Of a stretch of DNA of 64,000 bases, positions 24,483 to 37,135 are shown in pieces (within the stretch, counting starts at the first letter, position 1; each line of letters starts with the position of its first letter). The translations under genes and the position numbers were made by a program. Where the stretch lies: the NCBI GenBank assembly GCA_013399305.1, contig VXAI01000193.1, forward strand, positions 754,843-818,842. Reading direction: 5' to 3'. Origin of the DNA: Rostratula benghalensis. Lineage: Eukaryota; Chordata; Aves; Charadriiformes; Rostratulidae. The notes under the pieces are model-generated. The model had not been told where the DNA came from and did not search any database. It saw nothing but the letters and a program-made list of their open reading frames with translations.

Positions 24483-25335
24483 GTAACAATAGAGAAATCA
24501 GAGTGTCTCCTTCTCACCAAAAAAAGGCAGATGGAGGGTTAGGGCAACAGATCAAGAGCATTAAGTCAGAAATAGGACCCGAGGTACAACAAAGAGTGAT
24601 TCTCACCAAGAAAAGGCCTCTACACAGTACCAATGACTCAAAGATACCACACGGACCAGCAAGTACTACAAAGTTTAGATGCAGGAGTGAAGGAGGCCCA
24701 GCGAGCTGACTCATGACCAAGCTTAGCTAGCACAGGCTAGGAAATAAAGCTGAGCTGAGAAGGCTCCAGCTAAGCATCTCTGAACAGTGGAGGACAGAGA
24801 TCCCACAGCTGCATCCTCCTGGTCCCAGAACCTCAGCTGGAAGGTGGACACATCGGTTGTGGCAACCACTGCCTCCTCCTGCCCCCTGGTCCATCTATAC
24901 AGGCCATCGGCCAGAAGCTTCTCAGCAAAGCTCCATCTCAGTACCCACTACATCCTTACAGTTCTATCCAGCTTTGCTACCATTACTATGTTGATTAATT
25001 CTAAGCATGTTTCCATAAAAAATACCAACAAAACGATGTTGTACCCTATTATGTCTGTGTTATCCATGATGCTGACACTTGCCCATGCTTTGTATGGTCC
25101 ATGGCAGGGGCACTCTGCCATGCTCCCCTCCTGCCTGACACCATGTGCATCATCAGCTCTCAAATTCAGTCTCTAAAAAATGATTTTGTTCTCAACACAT
25201 CGTTTGCCAAAGCTGACTCCTTTGTTGAGGGGAATGAGCACAAGCTGGGGAGTCTTGCCCAGTGTCTCACAGCAGAGATCAAGAGAGTGCAGAAGAGGCT
25301 GCTACTGAGCAACCCCCAGAGCCCAGCCTGACTCC
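24483..25335 (+). mobile_element. Possible LTR-retroelement relic (doubtful)
   Basis: A ~304-bp stretch at 24483-24786 starts TGTAACA and ends TGAACA, as an LTR might. It has an AATAAA near 24742 close to its right end. It also contains an imperfect direct repeat (TTCTCACCAA then AAAAGGC, near 24509 and 24600), as U3 regions often do. The following ~550 bp is GC-richer than its surroundings and has broken frames. No convincing primer-binding site, second LTR or target-site duplication was seen, and no protein domain is recognised. It could instead be unrelated single-copy sequence. Confidence 0.25.
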
Positions 25336-28300
25336 CAGTCTCACATGATCTTGAAATATTATATTTATCACTACTAAAAATAAAACCATGTGATGCGGAC
25401 TCATGCACTGTAGAGCCCGTTGTTATGCAGTGGAACCGCGATAGCTGAGATACCGTAACTATGAGCCAGTCATCTGGAGTTAATACTTTTATTTGCATTT
25501 ATGACCAGGTTAGTTACCACTACTTTAACAGAAGTCATGCTAGCTTTTTTTCTAAAATTGTTATTACTACCACATAGCCATACACGCAATTTATTACCCA
25601 TTGATTTCCTAAAACTCTCAAGGCAGGTGGGTTCTTTCCATACCTTTTAACTGATTCCAGTCAGCAGGTTTGTTATGATTGCCATTTGAAGGCCAAATAC
25701 CAACATTTTCCATTAACATTTTGGAATTACCTTATCTTCTGGCAATTAAGCAGAAATTAGTTTCTTTTTTTTTTTTTGCACATATAGCTTTCATCTCTCA
25801 AATGGGTTTGATTTCCAAAGTCCTTCCAAATAGCTATCTCATACCTTTCAGATCTGCAGACAACATAGCTAATTATTGGTTTGGGGATTATGGAATTATC
25901 CTAAAACATCACGTCACCTAAAAAGAGGCACAACTCAGAGAATAATTGTACAGCAGCACTGAGATGAACACAACTGTAAGACTTGGCAAGTAAAACTCCT
26001 GAGGCAGTTACTGTCAAGTAACACGGCAGGACTACATGACTGACTGTCTGATGTCTGGCAAGTGTCTGAGTCAAAATCATTTAGGGATGAATAAAACTTA
26101 ATGCAACCAAAACCTTAACGAAAATGATGAACTGTTCATCACCATGTATCTTATGTACATATCATGTACATATTACCTACTCCCATGCATATCTAGAATT
26201 GCAGCAAGGAGTGTGCCTTTGTAGGCAAGCAAAAAAATTTCCCTAGTTTAGATTTGTCTGTTTACTTTAGCAGCTTCACTGAAGACATCAGGTAGAGACA
26301 CCAGTTGCTCACATCATGCCTTCACTGTAAGGGAAATGAGTTGTAGAACACAAGTGCAGAAAACACTTTTTTTAAAAGATCAAGATCTTTTGCTCATGTA
26401 CGTAATTCACATGTACTTATTCACACATAGCAACTTAACACCTTCTATCCAAATTTAGAATTGCATCACTTCCTGATCTTATTATGTGTCTGAAACCTTG
26501 TACCTGCAGACTTCTGTTCAGGCACAGATCTTGGTGACTCCAGGAGATGCTGGGAACCAGCCCTACTGTCCCTTTGGCTACTCTGTTGAGCCAGTTCCTC
26601 AAGCAGACTGTACCACTCTGAATTCAGGTGTCACCCACCACCCGTCACCCACCACCCATCCAATTCAAGGTCTTTAGGATGTCACTGAGAATCAGCACTA
26701 ATTTCACACCTTGTATAGAAATATTATATGAATCACACCACTGAAGTCCTACCTACGCTTTACGTCAGGAATGAAGAACAACCAGCAAAAGAACAGAAAG
26801 ATAGCCTCAGTAGCTAGAGATTGTCTTAAAATCTCAAGTGTGAGGCATAATATCCCCTTCAAAATTTGTCAGCATGGATTATGGCAGCTGTAAATATTTC
26901 TGATAACCATTAAAATAACCTTTTAAAAAACTGTTAAATTCTTCAGCCTAACAACTTACTGCTGTAGTGACTTTAATAACTTAGTCATAAATCAGAACAA
27001 GAATTTCCTTTTATCATTTTTGGAATTTGAAACCTGATTCCTTTAAACATCCACTTCAGTGCTTTAAGTCAAGGAAAACAGAAACTACCCCAAGCTACTT
27101 TCTCTAGTACCATTTTCTGGTTTATACAGTTTTAGCACGTCTCTTCTCTGACTCATCTGCTTTCTAAGGTAAACAGTCACAATTTTCTTCAGCCACTCTC
27201 CATAACTGAGATTTCCCCAGTCCTTTTTCAGCTTCATCTCGTGTTCCCAGAACTCCCACTAACTCTCTCCAATGCTATTTTGGAGGTGAGATGAGGGCGT
27301 TCTTGATATATTGGGTTTTACTTTTAGTAACATTCTTCACAGTATTCTTTATTACTTTTCCTATTCTTAATGGCATGTTTTCAAAATTACTGAGATTTTT
27401 TCTTTTACTACTGTATTTTTCAAGTCAGCTTGCTATTCTTAGGTCCAGGTCTTTCCTAAATAGAGGTCTCCATGGAGGGGTGTAGGACTAGATAGCCTCA
27501 TAGCTCTCCATGCTCTGGAATCGGACACCATTTAGACACTTCCCAGTTCTACCTTTTGGCAGGGCTATCAGGGCAGACACAATCCCACACCAGTGCTGCT
27601 ACATGCCTGTAGGAACAGAACAGTCTCCACCAGTTTAAAGTGGGGATTTATCAATGTATTGCTGCTAGAACATCTAACTGGTTAATGTGCCTTTTGCTTT
27701 TGTCTCTAACACAGGTTCTGAGCCGTGCCAGCACATCAACTCTCATCTTAGCAGTACTGTGTCTTAATCGCCATCTGTGAAGGACACAGCAGCTTTCTAA
27801 AAGCTTTCAGCAGTTAAATCAAATGATTTTCCATCTGCCAAAACACCTTCCTCCCCTTCAGTTTGGCATGACACCATTTTCTTCTGTGCAGTCTTGATGG
27901 CTGCAATCTATGAATTGTGACCTGTCAGTATCTATTATCTCAGCTAATTTACCGACTACCAGTATAAAGTTTACTGGGCTGTAATTTTCCAGATGCTTCC
28001 TAGAGTCTTCTAACACATTTAGTTCCACATTCTTGTTATTTCTAATAAAACTGCACATACTTCTACACCTCAGCCATTGCATGCTTGAGCTCTCAACAAC
28101 TCTGGACACAGATCTGCAGTGAGGACTGGTGCTAATAAAGAACTGAACATCTCTGCAATATTCTGCCTTGCTGAACCGCTCCCTTTGTGCGTGCCAGTCC
28201 ACCCAGCAGGTTTACTGGTTGTCTCACCAACTTCCAGCTTCTTATTCACTGAAAGCACTCTCTGTTCCTGTTCCTTCAGCTGTGTAATCAACTACCAGCA

Positions 28301-31300
28301 TTTTGGTCTTCTGGGGTCCACTTTTACCTGTTGTAGGACAATATTATGGGCTTACTTTCCTTTAACAGCCCTACAGCTGAGCACTTTCTGAAGACAGTGG
28401 CTTTCCTCTCTCCAGGCAAGGTGGAAAGACTGTCTGGTTACTGGATCCCAACTGCAGAAGCACTGCTGAGGATCTGCTGTGGATGGGGGAACTACCAAAT
28501 CTGTCCTTCCCCACACCTCCCACTTGCAGGACTACAGGGAGAAAATGCTGCTGGTGCATAGGCTTCTGTAATGGATCACTTTTGCTGTAACTTGTTCCCT
28601 GTTTGTTAGGTCTTAAAGCACACCAGAAGGTGACAAAGTAATCTCATTTACAGTTCAACACAAAGGAAATTTCACATATTTTTCTGCAGTCACGAAGAGC
28701 AGAATCACAAACATGAACAGTTCAAAAGACAAAAAGTTGAAAACTGTAATATTTTTACATCAAATTCGTAAGTTTGGGGTCTGAGACATCACTTCTGAAT
28801 GTTTGTGTAAATAAACACTATAGACCTTAACTATGAAGCATAAGACAATTAATGAGATGAACCCCTATGGACCCTTGGTCTCCCATCTTTTCCTACAAGA
28901 CAAGGAGAGTTAATAGCTCTGCAACAGATTCAGGCAGAATCACTGTTGCTTACTTTTTACCCTACTCAGCTCGCTTATACATTGTCTATACATATGACTC
29001 TCCACATATGAAATCTGTCCCCTTGTAGCTTCTAGCAGCCACAGATGAAGAATGAGTATGTTAAAAGTACATGTACAAAAAATACCCGAAAAACCCCAAG
29101 TTGTTTGATTCTTTCATTACTGATGAGCACAATAAGCCTTTACCTTCCGTGTTACCTAGGTTGAACATGTATTTACTAGGCTACTCTGTAATCAGGCTCA
29201 AAATAAATAAAACAATACAGGGCATTGCCTTCCCTTAAAAGTAACCTGACTTGAGAGTTGGACTGTGCAATCCTCTGGTTTTCTAAACAACAAGGCTGTG
29301 ACTCTTCAAGCAATTCTTACCATAGCACTCAACAGCATGAAGAACGTGGTTCAGCTGCAAGTGCAACGAGGCGTGCGAGAAACGGTATGAACTGATGCAC
29401 GCTTTCAACCAAAAGTGAGGACTGCAGAGTTTGGGATCTACACAAACACTCCCAGGTTGGCTGAGTCAGATCTGCCAAGTGCCATGCTTCGTAGGAGACT
29501 CAGGAAGATCTGCTGTATAAATTTTCTTCTGTGGGCAAAGCTCCCACCTCAGCTGCTTCTTCCCACGCCTGGTTCCCATCTTACTGCTCCTTCGTTTGTG
29601 CCAATGCAACAGTGTGAGTGGCCACGTGGTAAATCAGACCACAGAAATAATCTCTAGCAGTGACCAAGTGTTGCTGAACTATGGTGCAGGAAAAGAAAAC
29701 TTCTTGAATAAGTTCTGATACCGAAAGGCTGCCCATTAAACTGTATCTGTGCCCTTTTGGAAGCCCTGTGGTGATGGAAACACATGACAGCGCAGTGGAG
29801 AATGTTCATCTGATGGTGATGGCCTCACATGCCCAACACAGTTCAACTCCTGCATTAGTTTCATCAGACTTGCTTCAGCAGAGCTGAAGAAAGTCTACAG
29901 CGCTGCAGAGCTACCAAAGCTGGGAGCTTTCTGGGGGAGCTTTCAGCACACCTCACCCCCAGCCAAGAAGCAGCCCATTGCTGATGTATGACCCACAGCA
30001 TGGAGCACCCAGCAATGGGGAACACAAAACCCCAGACATTTGCCAGTTTGTTTTTACAGCCCCAGTAACCTTGACAACGTCTAAACACAGAGGTCATCTC
30101 TGGCCACTAAAGCTTATCCGAAACAGCAGGAAGACATTTATGAGTTAAAAGATGATGATCTGCTCTTCTCATCATGAGGTTGACACATGCCTCAAGACTC
30201 TGTGCTTTTCTTCCTTACTGTAATTTGAGAAAAATATTCAGATCATGAGTGAGACTGGTGAATTTGGGGGGATTTCAGCACTTCTATTTTGGGTGCAAAA
30301 TCATTGCAAACTGGCATTAAAGTCAAAAACAGAATTCATGATTGAAAGGTTTATTTTTCTTTCTTCCACAGTACTCTTTCCATCTCCCACGGTCACTATA
30401 AATAATGCATAACTCTCATGTGAAGTGCATTAAAAACGGTTGAAGGCCAGAAATATATACTCCACAAGTGAGTCCTAAAAAAACTTTCTTTTTGGGCAGC
30501 TAAGCGTTCCAGGCTAACTTACCCACCCACTCAGCACGAACGCAAATCTAGAGGATATGAATTCATCCACAGTAAAGAGATTTTCTTCCAATTTGCTTTT
30601 CTGTGAGCTAAATCCAAATTGCTAAGACTCAAGCTGTGCATGCTCTCACTATTCAACAAGGCTCTCATTTGAGACTCGTCCCTGCCTAAGCTTTTCAAGT
30701 CTACATAATACTTTTGACCATTTCTGGTGAATCAGAGAGTCCAGAATCCAACTCTCTGGATGTGGGATCTAAGTAATTCTTATGTTTTCACAGGGAGCTA
30801 TCGCTATCTTGCAAAATGAGAACAGAGTACCAGAAATAAGGGTAAAATTGATGACAATTTTTTTTTTAGTCTCAAAGAGCTGCTATTTAGTGCATAGTCA
30901 CTAGGCTAAAGGGACAGCAGTGATATTCCCAAGAACAGAAAGGAAGATTAAAAGGCTTCCATAGATCACAGACTGAGATTGCTTCATTAACCTTCTTGTT
31001 TTCCAACTACTGCTAAAACAAATCCATAGCACTTAAACCGTCCTTTCAAATACATTCTCTGATCCTGAAACATACACTAGCTACGCTTTGGTGTCCACTT
31101 CATATCACCTCTGTGTAATATTATCCACAATTTATAGCACTTTATTTTGTTCACTACTCAAGGTATCTCATGACTGATAACAACAGAGTTACAGGCAATG
31201 CGATGCTTCCCTGGCAGTGCCCTGAAGTGTCACTAGAAGTAGGTACTTTAAGACAGAAGTTCTCAACTTGGGAGTCATCAACAGCATTCAGGAATTACAA

Positions 31301-33304
31301 CCACCTTCTCTTTTCTCAAAACAGATGACAGGAGGTGATCCAAAGAAAATGTTTTTGTAAGGAGAGGTCAGATGCACAAAGAAGGCCATTCTACAGTACT
31401 GGACTGAACAATCTGAAGTGCCTTAGGGACTATTTTCAACTTGCAGTGAATTGAGGCAAGTACTATGACAATAGATAAACATGACAAAAGCAAGCACACT
31501 GACTTGCTAGGGAAATATTAAAGACTCCTAAGCATAACTACAAGCACATTGTAAGAATTGTGGTCAGCCAGAGAACCAGGCTTGTAAGAAAGAACTGCAT
31601 CACACGGCACATAGAAAACAGGTCTCTCAAAGTAATGCAATCCTACAGGGAAATGCAACATAAAATGTGATTTAATTAATATGTTTCCAATATAATGTTT
31701 TATGGAACTTTCTTTTCCCTGAAAAAAATCAGTACCTGTACCTTTTCACCCAGATTTGAGACAAAAGAACATCATAATACCTTTATCCAACTCTTGGCTT
31801 GTGTTACCTGACAAGGACAGGTAACAGAAGAGGAGCTAGGAAATAAACGACCAGAGAAAGAGGTTGAAAGAAATAGCGTTGAGAAGGATATCAGCCTCTA
31901 AGATTCACAACCATCTGGCTTTTCAAAACCAGTTGAATTGGGCTTGTTACCGAAAAGAACATCTATGAGCTTAAATCTGCTCTCAGCAGGGTTGGGAGGT
32001 TTGGTTGAGGACCAAACTTGCAATAGCTTCTCGGAGCAAAGCAACAGCATGGATACCAGGCTGCAGAGCCAGCCTACAGCCTGCTGGCTTCCAGCCGGGC
32101 TCACTCTCACCAACATTAAACCTCAAGAACAAAACCAACAAGAAAAAAAAAAGCAAGAAAGAAGGAAAGATCTTAATCTAGTGGGAGAGGTGATGTTACA
32201 GCAAGAGCTTGAAAGAATTAACTCTGCACTTTCCTCGGCCAACTGCCTTTCAAGCCTGACTGCCTCCACAGACTCCTGTGGATGAGGCAATGCATTGATT
32301 TCTATTTCAAAAACTAGAAGCAAATGAGATGTTTTCTTGATCTTTATGCCACATATGAGAGCATCTTCTCCTCTAACAATAAGATGCAGCAAACACTTTC
32401 TGACCTGAGCATGTTCCTCAATGACAATTTTGATGGAACAACAAGGGTCTGAGATATGCATAAGAATTGTACTAAATCTAACACACAAACCACTGAGATG
32501 CAATTGCTTCTCCATACTAGATAACCAACATGGAAACAGATTCTCATTTGAATTCAAGTTCGTAGATACAGATAGACAGCATAAACAAACATCTGAGCCA
32601 TCTCTGGCACAGCACTGAGGCACTCTCTCTGCTTAACAAGAGTGATGAATAGTAAGAAGACCAAGAACAAACATGAAATAAAAAAGCTACCTGGTTCAAG
32701 TGAAGGGCAGCTGTATAATGTTGTTAAAGTATTCATGTAGCAATGTATGCAAATAAATGTGCTATTCTGCAACTTTTCCCTTCCCAGCCCCATCTCTTGC
32801 CCTGCTGCATTCCCGTGATGCTGCCCGATCCCCCAGCCCACCAGATCATGGCACAAGCACCATTATGACAGCAGCTACAAAACCAGCACTCAGCACCGGG
32901 CTCCAAGTCACTCACCATTAACTTAATAAAGCCAGATTCTTCAAAATTATTTCATATAAACCGAGTGCCATTAGGGAGTCCTGCATGTCTTTGAAACAAC
33001 TCTCTACCAAGTTTGAGTCACCCCGGCTGCAGACACAAATGCATCCAGTGTTGGCTGAGCAGTGGGGCCGGATAATAGAAAGCAAAGCTGTCCCTGTTCC
33101 ACCACACCTATCACCTCTAGCAGTTCATTTCTTTCCTCTCAGTTTCTGTCCTACCACAGTCACACAATGATCCAAGGAGAATAAAGAAACAATCACCAGC
33201 CAGAAAGAAAGCACAACTGTTATTAATAACACAAGCAGCATCCCTCAGCTCTTGTGCAAACTGTGGCATCCAGAGAGCTCAACAGCCTCCACAGAAGGTA
33301 CTTA
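25336..33304 (-). other. TULP4 upstream intron block
   Basis: About 8 kb without a supported exon. It contains a T13 run at 25765-25777 and a tandem 14-mer at 26631-26658 forming a minus-strand G-quadruplex motif. There is a CpG-rich 45-bp spot near 29344-29390. A pair of overlapping open frames lies on opposite strands at 31938-32285 (+) and 32123-32623 (-). None encodes a protein I recognise. 27650-28400 looks like it may be a very degraded LINE, but not convincingly. Confidence 0.5.
26631..26658 (-). repeat. Tandem 14-bp duplication, minus-strand G-quadruplex motif
   Basis: TCACCCACCACCCG is followed directly by TCACCCACCACCCA. Four CCC runs at 26634-26636, 26641-26643, 26648-26650 and 26655-26657 are separated by 4-nt loops. 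The minus strand, which is the sense strand of TULP4, therefore carries a canonical G3N4 x4 pattern. Confidence 0.85.
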
Positions 33305-33450
33305 GAAATCACTGTCCCCAAATTATTGATGGGGAAAACACAGCACATTCAGGTGAATTAACCAGTCCAAGATCATACAGCTTGTGAGTGGCAGACTTGG
33401 GATTAAAACCTGTGCATCTGGAGTCCCAGACCACTAGTACCTCCACCAGA
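33305..33450 (+). repeat. MIR SINE relic, plus orientation
   Basis: The core matches MIR block by block: GATGGGGAAAACACAGCACA, GGTGAATTAACCAGTCCAAG, ATCATACAGCTTGTGAGTGG, CAGACTTGGGATTAAAACCT and GCATCTGGAGTCCCAGACCA. These correspond to the classic sequence of gaggaaactgaggc, gttaagtgacttgcccaag, gtcacacagctagtgagtgg, cagagccgggattcgaaccc and tgactccagagccc. This is an ancient amniote SINE and clearly the best non-CR1 repeat match in the window. Confidence 0.85.
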
Positions 33451-33829
33451 GTGGTGGGTTCCTACATTAACTGTACAGAGAGAATAAGGAAGATCTGACG
33501 CTGCTGACCAGCAATGGAGAGAAAACAATGACATTTTAATGGCACCAAGTGGATAACATGGTGGTAATTCTGCTTTGGTGTTTTCAGATTCTTTTAAGTC
33601 ATATGGGGTCAACTATCTTCTGCCTTTTCACACTGTGGTTAACCTTCCTTAGCCCCTTTCTAACCAAACTGTCCTTGGCCCCATTCTATTTCTTCCTCAC
33701 CGCCAGATCCTTTTCCAACCTTGCTTTAGTCTCCCTTCATTCACTTCCCTGAGTCCTTGTGAAGAACCATCCCTCAATCATTTTGTTGATTTTCCCTGCT
33801 GCCAGTTCTCACTCCCAAGCTCCTCAGAG
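33451..33829 (-). other. Intron between MIR and a CR1 tail
   Basis: No recognised element or exon. Confidence 0.5.
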
Positions 33830-33912
33830 GAGGATTGGACTCAACATCCAGGGGGATTGGACTAGATGATCTTTCAAGGTCCCTATCCCTGATAGCCTGT
33901 GATTCTGTGGGA
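33830..33912 (+). mobile_element. CR1 LINE 3' tail, plus orientation
   Basis: GGGGGATTGGACTAGATGAT followed by CTTTCAAGGTCCCTATCCCT and TGTGATTCTGTGGG is the terminal block of CR1. Only about 80 bp remain, with a short internal repeat of GGATTGGACT. Confidence 0.85.
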
Positions 33913-35334
33913 CAGATGCACATGTAATTGGACCAGAACGAGAGAAGGGAAGATACTCAATAAAGGAAAAATCTTCAAAGATCTAACTACTAAAACTTAA
34001 AATGTCCCTCTCAGATTTCAAGGAGTTATAAATTGTTCAAATAACAGACTTGGGGAATAAAGAAACAGAAATCCCTCTTCCACAATACAGAGATAAGAGA
34101 AGTATTCAAAGGAAAAATAAAAACTATCATCCTGAGCTAGATAAATAACTTATAAAAATTTCAGCCCAAGTGGTTCCAGCTGACAAACTCACAGGCTCTG
34201 TAAAACACAGCCTCCTAATCAGAGGTGTCAGAAAACCTCAGTAACAGGCAGAGCTTTTACCGAAGAGAGTACCTTGCTGCTTTACTCACGACATTAAGAT
34301 CTAATTCCTCTCCCAGCAAACCCTACCCATACTTACTCCAAGGAGCAGTAGAGGACATGTCTATTGTGCCCTCTCCTCTGTGATTCACACACTACCTAAC
34401 AACTTTGTGTATGCTTTGCTCCTGAAATACATCCGCCTCACTGTAACTCACAATATGGTTTTTTCCAAGCTAAACACAACTGTACCTAAACAGATCTCTC
34501 TGGATTATATTCAGTGAATTTTCCATATCAGGACCAGCATCTGTTTTGTATGTTTTTACTGTACACTGTTTGTCTTTAGACATATTAATTTTAAAACTGT
34601 CTAACATTAAAACCTTCTGAAATGAAAATTACTTAGCCTTGCCTTCCAGATAGGTTAACAACCAGATCTTGAGAAGATGAGAAGAAAAAAGAAGCAAGGA
34701 CCTCTTTGCTAGCAAAAGTTTGGTGGAGAGAAAGAAACACTTTTGGAGAATCAATTTAATGATCCCAATGCAGGTTAAGTATTTGATGCAGTTACATCAT
34801 CTACTGTATCTGACAAGTTCTTTTCCTATACTGTGCTCCTCCTGAGCACTAAGAAATCAGAGGCTTTGAATCCTGCTCACATTCTTCCCCAGCAGTTCCT
34901 CTCTAGTAAGCAGCCAATATAAAAATATCACATACCAAAATAAATCAAGAAAATTTTGTTCCTAAGGGAGAACTCAGTAAATACCCACACGACAAAAACT
35001 ACATTGTGAGCAGTCCTAGCTGTCAGTTGTAGACTGTTACATATATCTATGTACCTGGTTGATTTACTCTGCTGCTTTATTTTCAAACAAAATAATTTCA
35101 ACTGTTGACAACCATTAGAATTGGAGAGAAAACCTTTAGTAAACAGTATTTCTGTGATCACCTACACTAAATCCATAGCATGACCATGCGTGCAAGGCCC
35201 ACTTGGCCAGTTATTTTAGATAATTTGAAAACAGTGAAATCACAGATTTTAAAGAAGATGCATGGTTTAATTATAATTTCTATTTGTCACACTCACATCT
35301 CCAATCAGCAAGTGTAGTTTCAGTAATCAGAGTG
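33913..35334 (-). other. TULP4 upstream intron block
   Basis: No coding segment or repeat recognised in this AT-rich stretch. Confidence 0.5.
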
Positions 35335-35612
35335 TATGTAGCTGGAGAAGAGGGGCAATGGCTTCAAGCTGGAGAAGAGCAGATTTAGACTGGATACTAG
35401 GAATAGGTTCTGTACTCTGAGGGTGGTGGAACACTGGAACAGGTTGCCCAGGGAGGTGGTTGAGGCCCCTTCCCTGGAGATATTCAAGGGGAGGCTCGAG
35501 GAGGCCCTGGGCAACCTGGTCTGGTTGGGGGTGTCCCTGCTGACTGCGGGGAGGTCAGACTGGATGACCCTAGAGGTCCCTTCTGGCCTGGGCCATTCTA
35601 TGGTTCTATGTA
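35335..35612 (+). mobile_element. CR1 LINE fragment, plus orientation
   Basis: CTGGAGAAGAGCAGATTTAG, GAGGGTGGTGGAACACTGGA, ACAGGTTGCCCAGGGAGGTG, then CTTCCCTGGAGATATTCAAG and a final CATTCTATGGTTCTATG. The encoded ORF2 end is readable as [20 protein letters not shown]. The copy is inverted relative to the one at 36536-37135, about 0.9 kb away. Confidence 0.92.
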
Positions 35613-36535
35613 TCAGAGATGTATCCTGAACTGGTGAACACTGTCATATCCCTACAGTAAATCATCTAAAAATACATGATCTTCACAAAAAAATATTTCT
35701 TGGATTTGTCCACACATATGCAAAGATGTTTGCATTCACTTAAGTGTTTTCCATCATGAACAATCCATTTAGCTAATCAACATCTGAATTACTCTACGGA
35801 ACACTTCATTCAATGTAAAATTAAATACAAAAAGAGAGCAAAAAGTAATTAAAGGAGGACATTATTAAGCTGTTGATTTATTCTGCTCCTTTTGGTAGCA
35901 TAAGTATTACATAACTTCCAGCATTTGCTGGTTGTAGATCAAAAATAAAAGCTATGCCAAATAATGCAGAGAGTTCTCAATTTACTAGTTCAGCACACGT
36001 GAACTACTTTTAGAAACATTATTTCAGAGAAGGCTTTCTGCTGTTACATTATAGTTTGTGGTTTGCTCTCAGAAAAAGTATGTACAAAGACACATCAATG
36101 AAGTTAGTAGAGGGCCCTGGGTTTTACACCATGTAAATAAAAACAATGCTGGATTCTTCCTTTCCAGAACTAAGCAAATAACTGTATGGGTGCTTTTTTG
36201 CTGAGCTATTTATTGAGGCATTGGCAGGCAGGCATCCATTCAACAGCGTGCCTAAAAAATAAACAAACAAATCCAGCAATCATTCAAGCGAGGAGATGTT
36301 TTTTCCCAATAGCCAAAATACATGCTCAGCAACGCTGCCCTGTTTAATAAGACTGGGGTTAGTGTAAGACAGCCCACAATCGAGTTCACAGCAGGGAAAT
36401 CCTGCTGACCTGAAGAAGTCTTGCTTGACTTCCAGCATTACTGCTAGAAACAAGTCATAGCTCACAGGGGAACAGCAAGCTGCTTCGCTTCACCGACACC
36501 CACTCACCCACCACATTGGTTTTGAGCAAAGACTC
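35613..36535 (-). other. Intron between two inverted CR1 copies
   Basis: No recognised exon or repeat. This would be the loop if the two flanking CR1 copies paired in RNA. Confidence 0.55.
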
Positions 36536-37135
36536 ATAGAATAGAATCTCAGAATGGTTGCTGGGACCTTAAAGATCATAGAGTTCCAACCCTCCCCGCC
36601 ACGGGCAGGGACACCTCCCACCAGACCAGGTTGCTCAAAGTCCCATCCAACCTAGTCTTAAATGCTCCCAGGGATGGGGCATCCACAGCTTCCCTGGGCA
36701 ACCTGTTCCAATGCCTCACCACCCTCACAGCACCCCTCACCCTTACAAAATCTTCCCTCTTCCAATTTAAAACCGTTACCCCTTGTCCTGTCACTCCACT
36801 CCCTGACAAAGAGTCCCTCTCCAGCTCTCCTGTAGGCTCCCTTCAGATACTGGAAGGCTGCTCTAAGGTCTCCCCAGACCCTTCTCTTCTCCAGGCTGAA
36901 CGAGCTCAGCTCCCTCAGCCTGTCTTCACAGGAGAGGTGCTCCATCCCTCTCATCATCTTTCTGGCCCTCCGCTGGACCCATTCCAACAGTTCCATGTCC
37001 TTTCTATGTTGAGGACTCCAGAGCTGGACCCAGTGCTCCAGGTGGGGTCTCACAAGCACAGAGTAGAGGGGCAGAATCACCTCCCACAACCTGCTGGCCA
37101 TGCCTCTTTTGAGGCAGGCCCGGGACTCATTTGGC
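36536..37135 (-). mobile_element. CR1 LINE, minus orientation, with the longest ORF2 remnant
   Basis: This is the best preserved CR1 piece in the window. On the minus strand a frame at 36658-37239 encodes the C-terminal part of the CR1 reverse-transcriptase polyprotein. It reads [60 protein letters not shown] and LSSFSLEKRRVWGDLRAAFQ, then SDRTRGNGFKLEEGRF. The catalytic reverse-transcriptase palm motif and the endonuclease lie upstream in a full element and are missing here, so the copy is dead. The 3' tail at the left edge reads TCATAGAATAGAATCTCAGA on the plus strand. Confidence 0.95.

Noticed and set aside
27858..28202. Minus-strand frame with NYSPVNFILVVGKLAEII, faintly like a LINE reverse-transcriptase stretch
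   Set aside because: The similarity is short and neighbouring motifs are missing, so it is too weak to list as an element.
31250..31300. AAGTTCTCAACTTGGGAGTC, recalling a hAT/Charlie-type terminal repeat
   Set aside because: No matching inverted end nor flanking 8-bp duplication was seen.
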